The notes under the pieces were generated by a model. It was not told the origin of the DNA and ran no database searches. It saw only the letters and a list, made by a program, of their open reading frames with translations. A DNA stretch of 63,417 nt from Clostridia bacterium (GTDB lineage: Bacteria > Bacillota > Clostridia > Christensenellales > CAG-138), in assembly GCA_017524445.1 (NCBI GenBank), contig JAFXVP010000005.1:1-63417 (forward strand), given 5' to 3'. A program made the position numbers and the translations under genes. Below are positions 40,532 through 49,773 of the stretch, in pieces (the first letter of the stretch is position 1; each line of letters begins with the position of its first letter).

Positions 40532-41767
40532 TCAAAAATGCAGCAGCGCGACGGCGACGTCGTTGACGTTCGTGCCGGTCGGACCGGTCATGATGAGTCC
40601 GCCGGTCTTTTGAAGCGCGTGATAGGCGTCGTTGTTGCCGAGCACCGCGTCCACGGTAAGCCCGTTTCCGGCAAGCTCCTTCACGGTATCGCCATCGGCA
40701 TAGCCGCCCGCGGCGTCGGTGGGGCCGTCGGTCCCGTCGCTGCCGACCGAGAAGACGGCGGCGTTATTAAGTCCCGCGATCCCCGCCGCGGCGGCAAGCG
40801 CAAGCTCCTGGTTGCGTCCGCCGAGGCCTTTGCCGATGAGCTTGACGACCGTTTCGCCGCCCGCGATATACGCGATCGAGCGCTTTTCATTTGCGTGCGT
40901 CTTGAGGATCGAAGCGAGGAAGCTGCCCGCTTCCTTTGCCTGACAGCAGAGCTGATCGGTGAGAAGGATCGGCGTGTAGCCGAGCGCGCTGCAGGCTTTT
41001 TGTGCGGCGGCGCACAGCTCGCGCACGCTGCCGTTGATCTGCGAATGCACGTTGTTGAGGATCTTCGGCGTTTCGACGGAAAGCAGCGCACGCGCCGCGT
41101 CGCTCATCTTCAAATCGTATTTTTTCGCAATGCGCAGCGCGTCCTCCGCGGTGGAGGAGTCAGGGCACGCGGGACCGGACGCGATCATGTCCAGCGGATC
41201 GCCGAGGATGTCCGAAAGGATGACCGCCTCGACCTTTGCCGGCCGGACGAACTGCGCAAAGCGTCCGCCCTTGACCGCGGACAGGCGTTTGCGGATCGTG
41301 TTGATCTCCGTGATGTCCGCGCCGCAGGCAAGAAGCTGTCCGGTGATATCCTGCAGCTCTTCCGCGGGAACGAGCGGCTTTTCAAACAGCGCGCTGCCGC
41401 CGCCGGAGAGCAGGAACAGCACGGTGTCCTGCCCGGAAAGATCGGCGACGAGATCGAGCGCCGCCTGCGTGCCCTTGAACGAATTCTCATCCGGCACGGG
41501 ATGTCCGGCTTCGAAGCAGTCGAAGTTCGCGATCGGACCCATGACGTGCTCGTATTTGGTCACGACGACGCCCTTTTCGATGCGGCCTTTCAGCGCGTCG
41601 GAAGCCGCTTTCGCCATCTGCCACGCGGCTTTGCCGGCGGCAACGAGCAGCACCCGCCCGCGGAAAACCATCTTCTTGAGCGCGCGCTGTACGGCGGCGT
41701 CCGGCTGCACGGCGGCGATCGCTTCCTTCACGATCTGATCTGCATGGGAACGTAGGATCTGATTCAT
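40532..41767 (-). CDS. Glycerate 2-kinase (DUF4147/MOFRL type)
   Basis: A 411-residue kinase of the GckA/GLYCTK type: VLLVAAGKAAWQMAKAA (N-terminal nucleotide-binding motif), EAGHPVPDENSFKGT, FLLSGGGSALFEKP, TIRKRLSAVKGGRFAQ, ILSDILGDPLDMIASGP, then the MOFRL domain (AYIAGGETVVKLIGKGLGGRNQELAL, FSVGSDGTDGPTDAAGG). It phosphorylates D-glycerate to 2-phosphoglycerate, feeding lower glycolysis. The ATG at 41767 follows AGGGAGAG. The promoter contains GTATAC elements. It faces away from the sugar operon that starts at 41997. Confidence 0.95.
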   Translation of the reverse strand: MNQILRSHADQIVKEAIAAVQPDAAVQRALKKMVFRGRVLLVAAGKAAWQMAKAASDALKGRIEKGVVVTKYEHVMGPIANFDCFEAGHPVPDENSFKGTQAALDLVADLSGQDTVLFLLSGGGSALFEKPLVPAEELQDITGQLLACGADITEINTIRKRLSAVKGGRFAQFVRPAKVEAVILSDILGDPLDMIASGPACPDSSTAEDALRIAKKYDLKMSDAARALLSVETPKILNNVHSQINGSVRELCAAAQKACSALGYTPILLTDQLCCQAKEAGSFLASILKTHANEKRSIAYIAGGETVVKLIGKGLGGRNQELALAAAAGIAGLNNAAVFSVGSDGTDGPTDAAGGYADGDTVKELAGNGLTVDAVLGNNDAYHALQKTGGLIMTGPTGTNVNDVAVALLHF

Positions 41768-41816
41768 ATTGCTCTCCCTGAAAAGACAAACCGCACATAT
41801 GCGCAGCATGTATATT

Positions 41817-41845
41817 TATTAATCGGTATGTATACAGTTTATCAA
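41817..41845 (-). promoter_or_regulatory. Promoter of the glycerate kinase gene
   Basis: Minus strand: TTGATA (41840-41845), 17 bases, TTAATA (41817-41822). The spacer contains TGTATACATAC, an inverted repeat that could be an operator. Confidence 0.6.
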
Positions 41846-41919
41846 AGCGAGCCTTCGATGTCAACCGGAATACGGGTAAAGCGAAAGGAGAAATGTTCGA
41901 TTATGTTCAGTCTTTTTTC

Positions 41920-41948
41920 TTGCAATCGTTTTAACGATACGGTATACT
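41920..41948 (+). promoter_or_regulatory. Promoter of the fructokinase-amylosucrase operon with spacer operator
   Basis: TTGCAA (41920-41925), 17 bases, TATACT (41943-41948). The perfect palindrome ATCGTTTTAACGAT (41925-41938) fills the spacer, a classic position for a repressor of the LacI/GntR kind. Confidence 0.75.
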
Positions 41949-41996
41949 GAACATAAGTGACAACCTATCGCTGAGAAGAAGGGGAAAGGTATAAAT

Positions 41997-42932
41997 ATGA
42001 GAATCACGACCATCGGAGAGATTTTGATCGACATGACGCAGACGGGGACGGACGCGAACGGGAACGCGATCTTTGCGGCAATTCCGGGCGGCGCGCCGGC
42101 AAACCTTGCGGTTGCGGCACGAAAGCTCGGCGTGGAAACCGCCTTTATCGGCTGCGTCGGCAACGATCCGTTCGGTGCGATCCTCAGGAAAACGCTTTTG
42201 CGTTACGGCGTGGACGCAAGCGGACTACAGGTTTCGGGCGACGCAAGCACGACGCTTGCGATCGTGACTGTCGATGAAAACGGCGAACGCAGCTTCGCCT
42301 TTTGCCGCAAACCCGGCGCGGACACGCAGATCGACCGTGCAAAAGCGCTCGAAGCGGCGTCTCACGCGGAGATCCTGCACTTCGGCAGCGTTTCGCTCGC
42401 GGCGGACGCCTGCCGCGACACCATCGTGTCCGCGGTGAAGCGGGCGAAGGAAAACGGCGCGCTGATCACCTATGACCCGAACTATCGCGCGTCGCTGTGG
42501 ACGAGCGAGGACGCAGCCGTTGCAATCATGCGCTCCGTGCTGCCGCTTTGCGATATCGTGAAGATCAGCGAGGAGGAAACGCTGCTGCTGTCGGGTTATG
42601 ATGCGCCCGAAAAAGCCGCCGAAGCGCTGATCGGACAGGGCGTAAAGCTTGTGATCGTCACGCTCGGCGCAGACGGCGCGTATTGGAGATATGGGGAAGA
42701 TTCCGGCACGGTCCCGGGATTCAAAGTCAAGGTTGCGGACACGAACGGCGCGGGCGATACGTTCTTCGGCGCGTTCGTTTCCCGCATCGCAAAGCACGGC
42801 GGACTGAATGGGCTTACACCGGAACGGATCACGCGCTATGTTCGCTACGCCAACCGCGCGGCGTCGATCACCGCAAGTCGGCCCGGAGCGATCCCGGCCA
42901 TGCCGACCGAAGACGAACTGACGGAGGAATAA
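41997..42932 (+). CDS. scrK: PfkB family sugar kinase, probable fructokinase
   Basis: A 311-residue ribokinase-fold enzyme: GEILIDM, the sugar-site GGAPANLAVAARKLG, GNDPFGAILRKTLLRYGV, TYDPNYRASLW, KISEEETLLLSG, VTLGADGAYWR and the catalytic loop DTNGAGDTFFGAF (D254). The pattern (GGAPANVA, FDPNxR) is that of bacterial fructokinases. It would phosphorylate fructose released by the amylosucrase-like enzyme encoded 4 bases downstream. First gene of an operon under a palindrome-containing promoter. Other hexoses cannot be excluded. Confidence 0.9.
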   Translation: MRITTIGEILIDMTQTGTDANGNAIFAAIPGGAPANLAVAARKLGVETAFIGCVGNDPFGAILRKTLLRYGVDASGLQVSGDASTTLAIVTVDENGERSFAFCRKPGADTQIDRAKALEAASHAEILHFGSVSLAADACRDTIVSAVKRAKENGALITYDPNYRASLWTSEDAAVAIMRSVLPLCDIVKISEEETLLLSGYDAPEKAAEALIGQGVKLVIVTLGADGAYWRYGEDSGTVPGFKVKVADTNGAGDTFFGAFVSRIAKHGGLNGLTPERITRYVRYANRAASITASRPGAIPAMPTEDELTEE

Positions 42933-42936
42933 AGCC

Positions 42937-44787
42937 ATGATGGAACGCGAGCACTGGACACAGGAATTTACAAGAAGGTACGTCCTCCGCGAGGACGAGC
43001 TGAAATGGCTCTACTGCGAGCTGTATCACAACGACATGCAGGCGTATCGCTACTTTGTCGATATGCTGTACCGCGCGTATGAGGCGCGTCCCGAATCTTT
43101 GAAAAACATGGACCGCGCGCGGGAGGAATATCCGGACTGGTATCGCGGTCACGATCTCGTCGGCATGCTGATGTACGTCAACGCCTTTGCGGGTACGCTG
43201 AAGGGCGTGAAGGACAAGATCGACTACATCACCGACTGCGGCGTGAACTATCTGCACCTGATGCCGCTTCTGGAAAGCCCGAAGGGCAGAAGCGACGGCG
43301 GCTACGCGGTCAGCGATTTCCGGAAGGTGCAGCCGGAGCTCGGCACGATGGACGATCTCCTTGCGCTGTCCGAAGCGTGCCATGAACGCGGCATCGCCGT
43401 GTGTCTCGACTTCGTGATGAACCACACGAGCGAGGACCACGAGTGGGCAAAGCGCGCGCGGGCAGGGGAAAAGGAATACCAGAACCGGTATTTCTTCTAC
43501 GACAGCTGGGAGATCCCGAACGCCTACGAGCAGACCGTTCCGCAGGTATTCCCGACGACTGCGCCGGGCAACTTTACGTGGTGCGAGGAAGCGCAGAAGG
43601 TGGTCATGACGACGTTTTATCCCTATCAATGGGACCTCAACTACGCAAACCCCGTCGTGTTCAACGACATGACGGACAATATGCTCTACCTTTGCAATCA
43701 CGGTGTGGACATCATCCGTCTCGACGCGGTCCCGTATATCTGGAAGGCGCTCGGTACGCAATGCCGCAACCTCAAGGAAGTCCATACGCTCGTGCGCATG
43801 ATGCGCATGGTCTGCGAGATCGTATGCCCCGGCACGCTGCTTCTGGGCGAGGTCGTTATGGAACCCTCAAAGGTCGTTCCGTACTTCGGCACGGTCGAAA
43901 AACCCGAGTGCCATCTTCTCTACAACGTCACGACCATGGCGTCGATCTGGCATACGGTGGCGACGAAAGACGTGCGGCTTTTGCGCCATCAGATGGAGCA
44001 GGTGTTCGCGCTTCCGAAACAGTACACGTTTTTGAACTATCTCCGTTGCCACGACGACATCGGCTGGGGACTGGATTACGGCTTCCTCCGTTGGTTCGGG
44101 CAGGAGGAGATCCCGCACAAGAAATTCCTGAACGATTATCTGACCGGAAAATGGAACGGGAGCTTTGCCCGCGGAGAGCTGTACAACGACGATCCGCGTC
44201 TCGGCGACGCGCGGCTTTGCGGCACGACCGCGTCGCTCTGCGGCATCGAGGCGGCGGAACAAAACGGCGACAAGGCGGCGCTGTCCGACGCGATCCGCCG
44301 CGACGCCATGCTGCACGCGCTGATGTTCACGATGAGCGGCGTTCCGGTGCTGTACAGCGGCGACGAGATCGCGACCGAGAACGATTACGCCTACCACGAC
44401 GATCCGCTGAAATGTGAGGACAGCCGCTATCTGCACCGAGGCGATCTCGATTGGAAGAAGGCGGCGCGCAGAGAACAGAAAACCTCGACCGAGGGCAAGG
44501 TCTTCCGCGCGATCAAGCGGCAGGAGGAGCTGCGCGCCGATTACCGCGTGTTTGACGATGAAGCGGATACGTGGGTGCTCGAAACGCACAACGACCACGT
44601 CCTCGGCATCGGACGCTATTATCAAAAGGAAAAACTCCTTGCGCTGTTCAATTTCTCCGACGAAACACAGATCGCGTGGGTACAGGATCTTTCCCTGTTC
44701 ACCGATCTTGTCACCGGCAAACGGCGCGACGCGGGCGCGGTCGAGCTCCCGGCGGGCGGGTTTATCTGGCTCTTTCAGAAGCTTTGA
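42937..44787 (+). CDS. Amylosucrase-like GH13 enzyme
   Basis: A 616-residue alpha-amylase-superfamily protein of the amylosucrase type. The N-terminal helical domain (about 1-90) precedes the barrel: YVNAFAGTLKGVKDKIDYI, GGYAVSDFRKVQPELG, LDFVMNHTSEDH, DIIRLDAVPYIWK (nucleophile D263), LLGEVVM (acid/base E305) and CHDDIGWG (H372-D373), the last being characteristic of amylosucrases. These enzymes split sucrose, transferring glucose to a glucan or water and releasing fructose. It lacks a signal peptide. Being next to a fructokinase supports intracellular sucrose use. Sucrose phosphorylase-like activity remains possible. Confidence 0.9.
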   Translation: MMEREHWTQEFTRRYVLREDELKWLYCELYHNDMQAYRYFVDMLYRAYEARPESLKNMDRAREEYPDWYRGHDLVGMLMYVNAFAGTLKGVKDKIDYITDCGVNYLHLMPLLESPKGRSDGGYAVSDFRKVQPELGTMDDLLALSEACHERGIAVCLDFVMNHTSEDHEWAKRARAGEKEYQNRYFFYDSWEIPNAYEQTVPQVFPTTAPGNFTWCEEAQKVVMTTFYPYQWDLNYANPVVFNDMTDNMLYLCNHGVDIIRLDAVPYIWKALGTQCRNLKEVHTLVRMMRMVCEIVCPGTLLLGEVVMEPSKVVPYFGTVEKPECHLLYNVTTMASIWHTVATKDVRLLRHQMEQVFALPKQYTFLNYLRCHDDIGWGLDYGFLRWFGQEEIPHKKFLNDYLTGKWNGSFARGELYNDDPRLGDARLCGTTASLCGIEAAEQNGDKAALSDAIRRDAMLHALMFTMSGVPVLYSGDEIATENDYAYHDDPLKCEDSRYLHRGDLDWKKAARREQKTSTEGKVFRAIKRQEELRADYRVFDDEADTWVLETHNDHVLGIGRYYQKEKLLALFNFSDETQIAWVQDLSLFTDLVTGKRRDAGAVELPAGGFIWLFQKL

Positions 44788-44799
44788 ACGGAGGGTACT

Positions 44800-45624
44800 A
44801 TGAATCGAAAACTGATCTTTCTGGATATCGACGGCACGCTGACGCCCGCGGGAAGCAACACGCCCCCCGAAAGCGCGATGAAGGCGATCAAAGCGGCGCA
44901 GAAGAACGGGCATCCGGTGTTTCTCTGCACGGGACGCAATCCCGCCATGCTCGCGCCGGTGCTTGCGCTCGGGTTTGAGGGCGCGGTCGCCGCGGCGGGC
45001 GGATATGTGTTCGCGGGGGACGAGGTGCTGTTCGACTGCCCGATGCCGCAGGAACAACTGGAAACGGGTCTCAAGCTCTTGAAGGAAAACGGCGTGTTCC
45101 GCACGATCGAGGCGAAGGACGCGACCTGGGGCGACGAGGATCTCGGCGACTTTTTGGCAAGCGCGGGGGAGGGCAACAGCGAGCTCGTGCGCTGGCGCAA
45201 GGCGCTAGCGGAGGAGCTCAATATCCTGCCGATGCGCGAATACGACGGCAGGCCGGTCTATAAGATCGTGTTTATGTGCACGGAAGCAAATCAGCTGCAG
45301 CCGGCAAGGGACGCGCTCGAACGGGATTATAAATTCGTCGTGCAGGACGTCGCCGCGCATCATTGTCTGAACGGCGAGCTCATCAACCGCAGCTTTGACA
45401 AGGGCAAGGGCGTTCGCATCGTTGCGGCGCACTACGGGATCGCGATCGAAGACACGATCGGCTTCGGCGACAGCATGAACGATCTTGAGATGATCGAAAC
45501 GGTCGGTACCTCGGTCTGCATGGACAACGGCAGCCCGAAGCTCAAGGAACTGAGCGATATCGTCTGTCCCGCGGTGGACGCGGACGGGCTTGCGATCGCG
45601 TTTGAACAGCTTGGACTTATCTGA
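44800..45624 (+). CDS. HAD-IIB (Cof-type) sugar phosphatase
   Basis: A 274-residue HAD phosphatase: FLDIDGTLTPAG (motif I, about 6-17), CTGRN (motif II), the C2-type cap (about 85-190), and KGKGVRIVAAHYGI plus GFGDSMNDLEM (motifs III and IV). Cof-type enzymes dephosphorylate sugar phosphates or cofactors. It lies 12 bases after the amylosucrase-like gene, so it may recycle a phosphosugar of this pathway. One possibility is that it converts PTS-derived sucrose-6-phosphate to sucrose for the amylosucrase; this is inference only. Confidence 0.9.
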   Translation: MNRKLIFLDIDGTLTPAGSNTPPESAMKAIKAAQKNGHPVFLCTGRNPAMLAPVLALGFEGAVAAAGGYVFAGDEVLFDCPMPQEQLETGLKLLKENGVFRTIEAKDATWGDEDLGDFLASAGEGNSELVRWRKALAEELNILPMREYDGRPVYKIVFMCTEANQLQPARDALERDYKFVVQDVAAHHCLNGELINRSFDKGKGVRIVAAHYGIAIEDTIGFGDSMNDLEMIETVGTSVCMDNGSPKLKELSDIVCPAVDADGLAIAFEQLGLI

Positions 45625-45679
45625 TCAAAAGCGCCGACCGAATCCGCTGCCAAAAGGCCGGCTTTCCCGGGGATCTGTT

Positions 45680-47140
45680 ATGAACAGGAATACCGATATG
45701 CAGAAAATGCGCAAAAATGCGGAAGCGATCGTTCGTCTTCTCGACGGGAGCGAAAATATCGCTTCTCTCAGTAACTGCATGACAAGACTGCGCGTCACCG
45801 TCCGGTCGGAGGAAGCGGTGGATGAATCCGCGATCCGCGAGGTTCCGGACGTGTTGAGCATTGTTCATGACCGTCCGTGTTATTATGAAATCATCGTCGG
45901 ACCGGGAAAAAGCAGGACCTATGCGGATCTCTGCCGCGAGCTCTGCAAAGACGCCGCCGTGCAGAAAGAAGGGACCGTTGACGCGGGTCCGCAGCAGCAC
46001 AAGCCGCAGAAGAGGACGATCCGCACCGCGTTGAAAACGCTCGGCGATATCTTTGTTCCGCTGATCCCCGGTGTGATCGCCGCCGGGATCTGCGCGGGAT
46101 TTGCTTCGCTGATCGCGCAGGCAGTTCCGGACTATGAAAATGTTCCGGCATGGAACCTTGTCTATCAGATCCTTTCACTGATCAACGCGTCCTTCATGAC
46201 GTTCATCACGGCATGGGTCGGATACCGCGCGGCGGAGCGGTTCGGCGCAACGCCGATCCTCGGCGGCATGCTCGGTTTGATCACGTCGCTGGACGGTGTC
46301 AATTCCATCGCCTCCATCCTCGGGCTTGCAAACGAAAGCGCACCCCTGCAATCCGTGCTCCGCGCCGGAAAGGGAGGCGTGCTGGCGGTCGTTTTCGGCG
46401 TTCTGCTTCTGTCTTTCGTTGAGAAAAAGCTGCGTGCGCATATGCCGAAAACCATCGATATCGTGGCGACGCCGCTGCTGACGCTTCTGATTTGCGTGAT
46501 TCCTTACGTTCTTGTGATCATGCCGCTGTTCGGATACGTATCGAGTGGGATCGCATGGGTTTTCGGCCGGCTGTGTCTTTCGGAAAGCGCCGTCGTCCGG
46601 ATCCTGACAGGCTTCGTGTCCGCGGCACTCTTCCTTCCGCTGGTCGCGACGGGTATGCATCACGGGCTGGTCGCCCTTTATACGGTGCAGCTGCAGGAGC
46701 TTGGATACGTCACACTGTACCCGGCGCTTGCCATGGCCGGCGCAGGGCAGGTCGGCGCCGCGCTTGCCGTTCTGGTAAAGGCCAGAAGAATCGGCAACAA
46801 GAAGCTGTGCGCGGTGATCAACGGCGCGATGCCCGCAGGACTTCTCGGCGTCGGGGAACCGCTGATCTACGGCGTGACGCTGCCGCTCGGAAGGCCGTTT
46901 ATCACCGCCGGGATCGGCGCAGGATTCGGCGGCGCGCTGGTGATGGCGTTCGAGGTTGCTTCCACGACCTGGGGCCCCTCCGGGCTGCTCGGCGTGTTTG
47001 TGATGACCGCCGGTCCGAACGGCGCCGTCAAAAGCATTCTGATCTATCTTGCCGGTTTGGTCGTATCCTGCGTCTGCAGTTTTTTTATCACGCTGCTGAC
47101 CTTCCGGACGAAGGACCTTTCCGACCGTATGCAAAACTGA
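45680..47140 (+). CDS. PTS transporter subunit EIIBC (no EIIA domain)
   Basis: A 486-residue protein with an EIIB domain (about 8-85; phosphorylated Cys33 in LSNCMTRLRV) and an EIIC domain (about 115-480; IFVPLIPGVIAAGI, TPILGGMLGLITS, GVGEPLIYGVTLPLGRPFI). The GEPLIYG signature and the BC order without EIIA resemble the MurNAc/glucose family (MurP-like), so the sugar may not be sucrose. It would need a separate EIIA, plausibly that of the EIIBCA at 47671. The ATG is 55 bases after the HAD gene and has only a weak ribosome binding site. Confidence 0.9.
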   Translation: MNRNTDMQKMRKNAEAIVRLLDGSENIASLSNCMTRLRVTVRSEEAVDESAIREVPDVLSIVHDRPCYYEIIVGPGKSRTYADLCRELCKDAAVQKEGTVDAGPQQHKPQKRTIRTALKTLGDIFVPLIPGVIAAGICAGFASLIAQAVPDYENVPAWNLVYQILSLINASFMTFITAWVGYRAAERFGATPILGGMLGLITSLDGVNSIASILGLANESAPLQSVLRAGKGGVLAVVFGVLLLSFVEKKLRAHMPKTIDIVATPLLTLLICVIPYVLVIMPLFGYVSSGIAWVFGRLCLSESAVVRILTGFVSAALFLPLVATGMHHGLVALYTVQLQELGYVTLYPALAMAGAGQVGAALAVLVKARRIGNKKLCAVINGAMPAGLLGVGEPLIYGVTLPLGRPFITAGIGAGFGGALVMAFEVASTTWGPSGLLGVFVMTAGPNGAVKSILIYLAGLVVSCVCSFFITLLTFRTKDLSDRMQN

Positions 47141-47146
47141 TAAAAC

Positions 47147-47185
47147 AGGCGCTGAGAAACAAAGTTTCCCGGCGCCTTCTGTTCG
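47147..47185 (+). terminator. Hairpin after the EIIBC gene
   Basis: AGGCGC...GAAAC, loop AAA, GTTTC...GCGCCT (47147-47177) then TTCTGTT. It probably ends the sugar operon; the convergent acylphosphatase gene begins its 3' end at 47193. Confidence 0.7.
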
Positions 47186-47192
47186 TTTCGCG

Positions 47193-47489
47193 TTAAGCGT
47201 ACAAAGAATCCTTTACGACGAAACGCCGTTCGTCCGGATCGGGTTCGATCACCGTGATCGTGTAGCGCGCGATATGGATGTGCGGCTGGCTTTTGATTTG
47301 CAGAAGAAATCGTCTGAGATCGGTGACGGGCCCCTGTGCTTCGACCTCTACGCGCCCGTCCGGCAGGTTACGCACCCAACCGGAGAGATCCAGTTTTCGG
47401 GCAAGCAGGCGCGCGGTATAGCGGAAGCCGACGAACTGCACCTCGCCTTCGAACAGGATATGCCATCTGACGTTTGCCTGACTTTCCAT
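47193..47489 (-). CDS. acyP: Acylphosphatase
   Basis: A 98-residue acylphosphatase: HILFEGEVQFVGFRYTA with the phosphate-binding Arg23, and GWVRNLPDGRVEVEAQG with catalytic Asn41, at the canonical positions. It hydrolyses carboxyl-phosphate bonds such as acetyl phosphate. The ATG at 47489 follows a GGAGCGGCGC stretch. It is a lone minus-strand gene between two PTS units, with no evidence of a functional link to them. Confidence 0.95.
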   Translation of the reverse strand: MESQANVRWHILFEGEVQFVGFRYTARLLARKLDLSGWVRNLPDGRVEVEAQGPVTDLRRFLLQIKSQPHIHIARYTITVIEPDPDERRFVVKDSLYA

Positions 47490-47587
47490 GCGCCGCTCCT
47501 TTCGTGTTTCAGTATAGCATGCGGACGCGCAAAAGAAAAGCAAAAACACGGGAAAACAAATTATTTCGGAAAAAGCAGAAATAGTAT

Positions 47588-47616
47588 TTGCGTTTTTAGA
47601 AAATATACGATATACT
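47588..47616 (+). promoter_or_regulatory. Promoter of the PTS EIIBCA-ptsHI operon
   Basis: TTGCGT (47588-47593), 17 bases, TATACT (47611-47616). The leader (to 47670) holds a small hairpin CAG-ACCT/AGGT-CTG but no recognisable antiterminator structure. Confidence 0.75.
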
Positions 47617-47670
47617 GTATAAGAATACAGAACCTTTCAGGAGGTCTGAATACAAAGGGGGTAGCAATCT

Positions 47671-49746
47671 ATGGCACTGGATTATCGCAAGTGCGCTGAA
47701 GAGATCGCCAAATACATAGGCGGCGGCTCGAACGTCATCAGCGCGGCACACTGCGCGACCCGGCTCCGCCTGGTCATCGCGGACAACAGCAAGCTCGACA
47801 AGAAAGCGCTTGAGGACGTCGAAGGCGTCAAGGGCATGTTCGAATCGAACGGTCAGCTGCAGCTGATCATCGGCACGGGCACCGTCAACAAGGTGTACGA
47901 CGAATTCCTCGCCGTCACAGGCGTATCCGCAGCAACGAAGGCGGACGTCAAAGCTGCCGCTGCATCCAAGATGCCGTGGTGGAAGAAGATCCTGAAGACC
48001 CCGGGCGATATCTTCGTTCCGATCCTCCCCGCGATCGTCGCATCGGGCCTTATGATGGGTATCGTCGAAGCGATCCCGAAGTTCGCGCCGGCGTTCGGCA
48101 ATACCGGCTGGTATGCATTCCTTGACCTCGTGGCAAACACCGCGTTCGCGCTGCTGCCGGTGCTCGTCGCAATCTCCGCGGCGCGCGTGTTCGGCGGAAA
48201 CGTCTTCCTCGCAGCCGTCATCGGTCTGATGATGGTGCATCCGGCGCTTTTGAACGCATGGAATTCCGGTTCCGTGCAGGGGGTAGCTACCTTCTTCGGT
48301 AAACCGATCCCGTTGGAAGCGGTTCAGAACGCGATCAACGGTCTGGACCCGAAGGTTGCCGCACTGATACCGAACGATTTTCTGAATCAGGCCGGCGCAC
48401 TGTTCGATCTTTCCAAGGGTGTCAGCCCTTCCGTCATCAACAGTCTGCCGTCAGAGGCGGCAAGCGAGATTTGGAGTGCACTGAACTCCTCGCTGACCGT
48501 TGCGGACATCGGCGGCATCTCCAAGTTTGCGCTCTTCGGAAGCTACGGCATTTCGCAGGTCGGTTATCAGGGACACGTTATCCCGGTCATCCTCGCCGTG
48601 CTGTTTATGTCCAAGCTTGAAAAGCTTCTGCACAAGATCGTGCCGGAGATGATCGACCTCTTCGTGACGCCGCTCGTCACGGTTCTGGTGACCGCGCTCC
48701 TCACGTTCACGATCATCGGACCGGTCTTCTCCATTCTTGAAAACTACGTGCTGATGGGCGCAAAGTGGCTTGCCGGCACCAAGATCGGCGCGGCCGTCAT
48801 GGGCGCGATCTATCCGTGGACCGTCTTCTTGGGACTCCATCATATGTATAACGTCATTGAGGCAGGCATGATCGCGCAGACAGGTCTCAATACGTGGATG
48901 CCGATCGCATCCGCCGCGAATTTCGCGCAGTTCGGCGCCTGCCTTGCGGTCGCAGTCAAGGTCAAGAACGGAAAGACCAAGGCCGTCGCGCTTCCGGCGT
49001 CCCTGTCCGCGTCCCTGGGCATCACGGAGCCCGCGATCTTCGGTATCAACTACCGTTTCATGAAGCCGTTCCTCTGCGGCATGGCGGGCGGCGCGGTCGG
49101 CGCACTGTTCGGCGCGCTGTTTAAGCTCGGCGCGCCGGTCTACGGCGTTACCGGTATCCCGGCGATCCCGGCGGTCAACAACATCCCGCTGTATCTCGTT
49201 GAACTGCTGATCTCGGCAGGCGTCGCGTTCGTGCTGACCATCTTCATCTGGAAGGAAGAGAAGCCGGAAGAGAAAGCAGCCGAGCCCGAACCCGAAAAGC
49301 CGCTTGAACTTCCGACGGTCTCCGTTATCCGCTGCGCGGCAGGCAGCGTCATGCAGCCGGTCAAGGGCAACGTCATCGCGCGCGAAGCGATCCCGGACGA
49401 CACCTTTGCTTCCGGCGTGCTCGGCGACGGCGTCGGCATCGAGCCGGAGGACGAACTGGTCGTCGCGCCGTTTGACGGAACGATCAGCTCGGTCGCCGAA
49501 AGCAAGCACGCGATCGGCATCGAAGCGAACGGCATGGAAATGCTGATCCACGTCGGCGTCGATACCGTCAACATGCAGGGCGACGGCTTCGAATGCCTCG
49601 TCAATGAAGGCGACGAAGTCAAGCTCGGTCAGCCGTTGATCCGTTTCAGCCGCGAAAAGATCAAGGCGGCGGGCTACAGCGATACCGTTGCGGTACTTCT
49701 CACCAATTCCGACGACCTCGAAGGCGTCGAATGCGGTGCAAAATAA
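47671..49746 (+). CDS. scrA: PTS EIIBCA, sucrose-type
   Basis: A 691-residue three-domain permease. EIIB about 5-85 has the phosphorylated Cys28 (AAHCATRLRL). EIIC about 105-470 has LGLHHMYNVIEAGMI and LGITEPAIFGINYRFMKPFLCG. EIIA about 545-691 has His627 (EMLIHVGVDTV) and the PVKGNVIAREAIPDDTFASGVLGDGVGIEP start. The GITEPAIFGINYR motif and GLHHMY place it with sucrose/trehalose permeases rather than beta-glucoside ones. It takes up sugar as the 6-phosphate. ptsH follows after 27 bases, so the transporter and the general PTS proteins share one operon. Confidence 0.9.
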   Translation: MALDYRKCAEEIAKYIGGGSNVISAAHCATRLRLVIADNSKLDKKALEDVEGVKGMFESNGQLQLIIGTGTVNKVYDEFLAVTGVSAATKADVKAAAASKMPWWKKILKTPGDIFVPILPAIVASGLMMGIVEAIPKFAPAFGNTGWYAFLDLVANTAFALLPVLVAISAARVFGGNVFLAAVIGLMMVHPALLNAWNSGSVQGVATFFGKPIPLEAVQNAINGLDPKVAALIPNDFLNQAGALFDLSKGVSPSVINSLPSEAASEIWSALNSSLTVADIGGISKFALFGSYGISQVGYQGHVIPVILAVLFMSKLEKLLHKIVPEMIDLFVTPLVTVLVTALLTFTIIGPVFSILENYVLMGAKWLAGTKIGAAVMGAIYPWTVFLGLHHMYNVIEAGMIAQTGLNTWMPIASAANFAQFGACLAVAVKVKNGKTKAVALPASLSASLGITEPAIFGINYRFMKPFLCGMAGGAVGALFGALFKLGAPVYGVTGIPAIPAVNNIPLYLVELLISAGVAFVLTIFIWKEEKPEEKAAEPEPEKPLELPTVSVIRCAAGSVMQPVKGNVIAREAIPDDTFASGVLGDGVGIEPEDELVVAPFDGTISSVAESKHAIGIEANGMEMLIHVGVDTVNMQGDGFECLVNEGDEVKLGQPLIRFSREKIKAAGYSDTVAVLLTNSDDLEGVECGAK

Positions 49747-49773
49747 ACAGTAATCACACAGGAGGACAATACT

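Noticed and set aside
47490..47670. Antiterminator (RAT-type) or riboswitch leader before the PTS operon.
   Set aside because: Only a small hairpin near the ribosome binding site is visible, and no terminator/antiterminator pair could be drawn.
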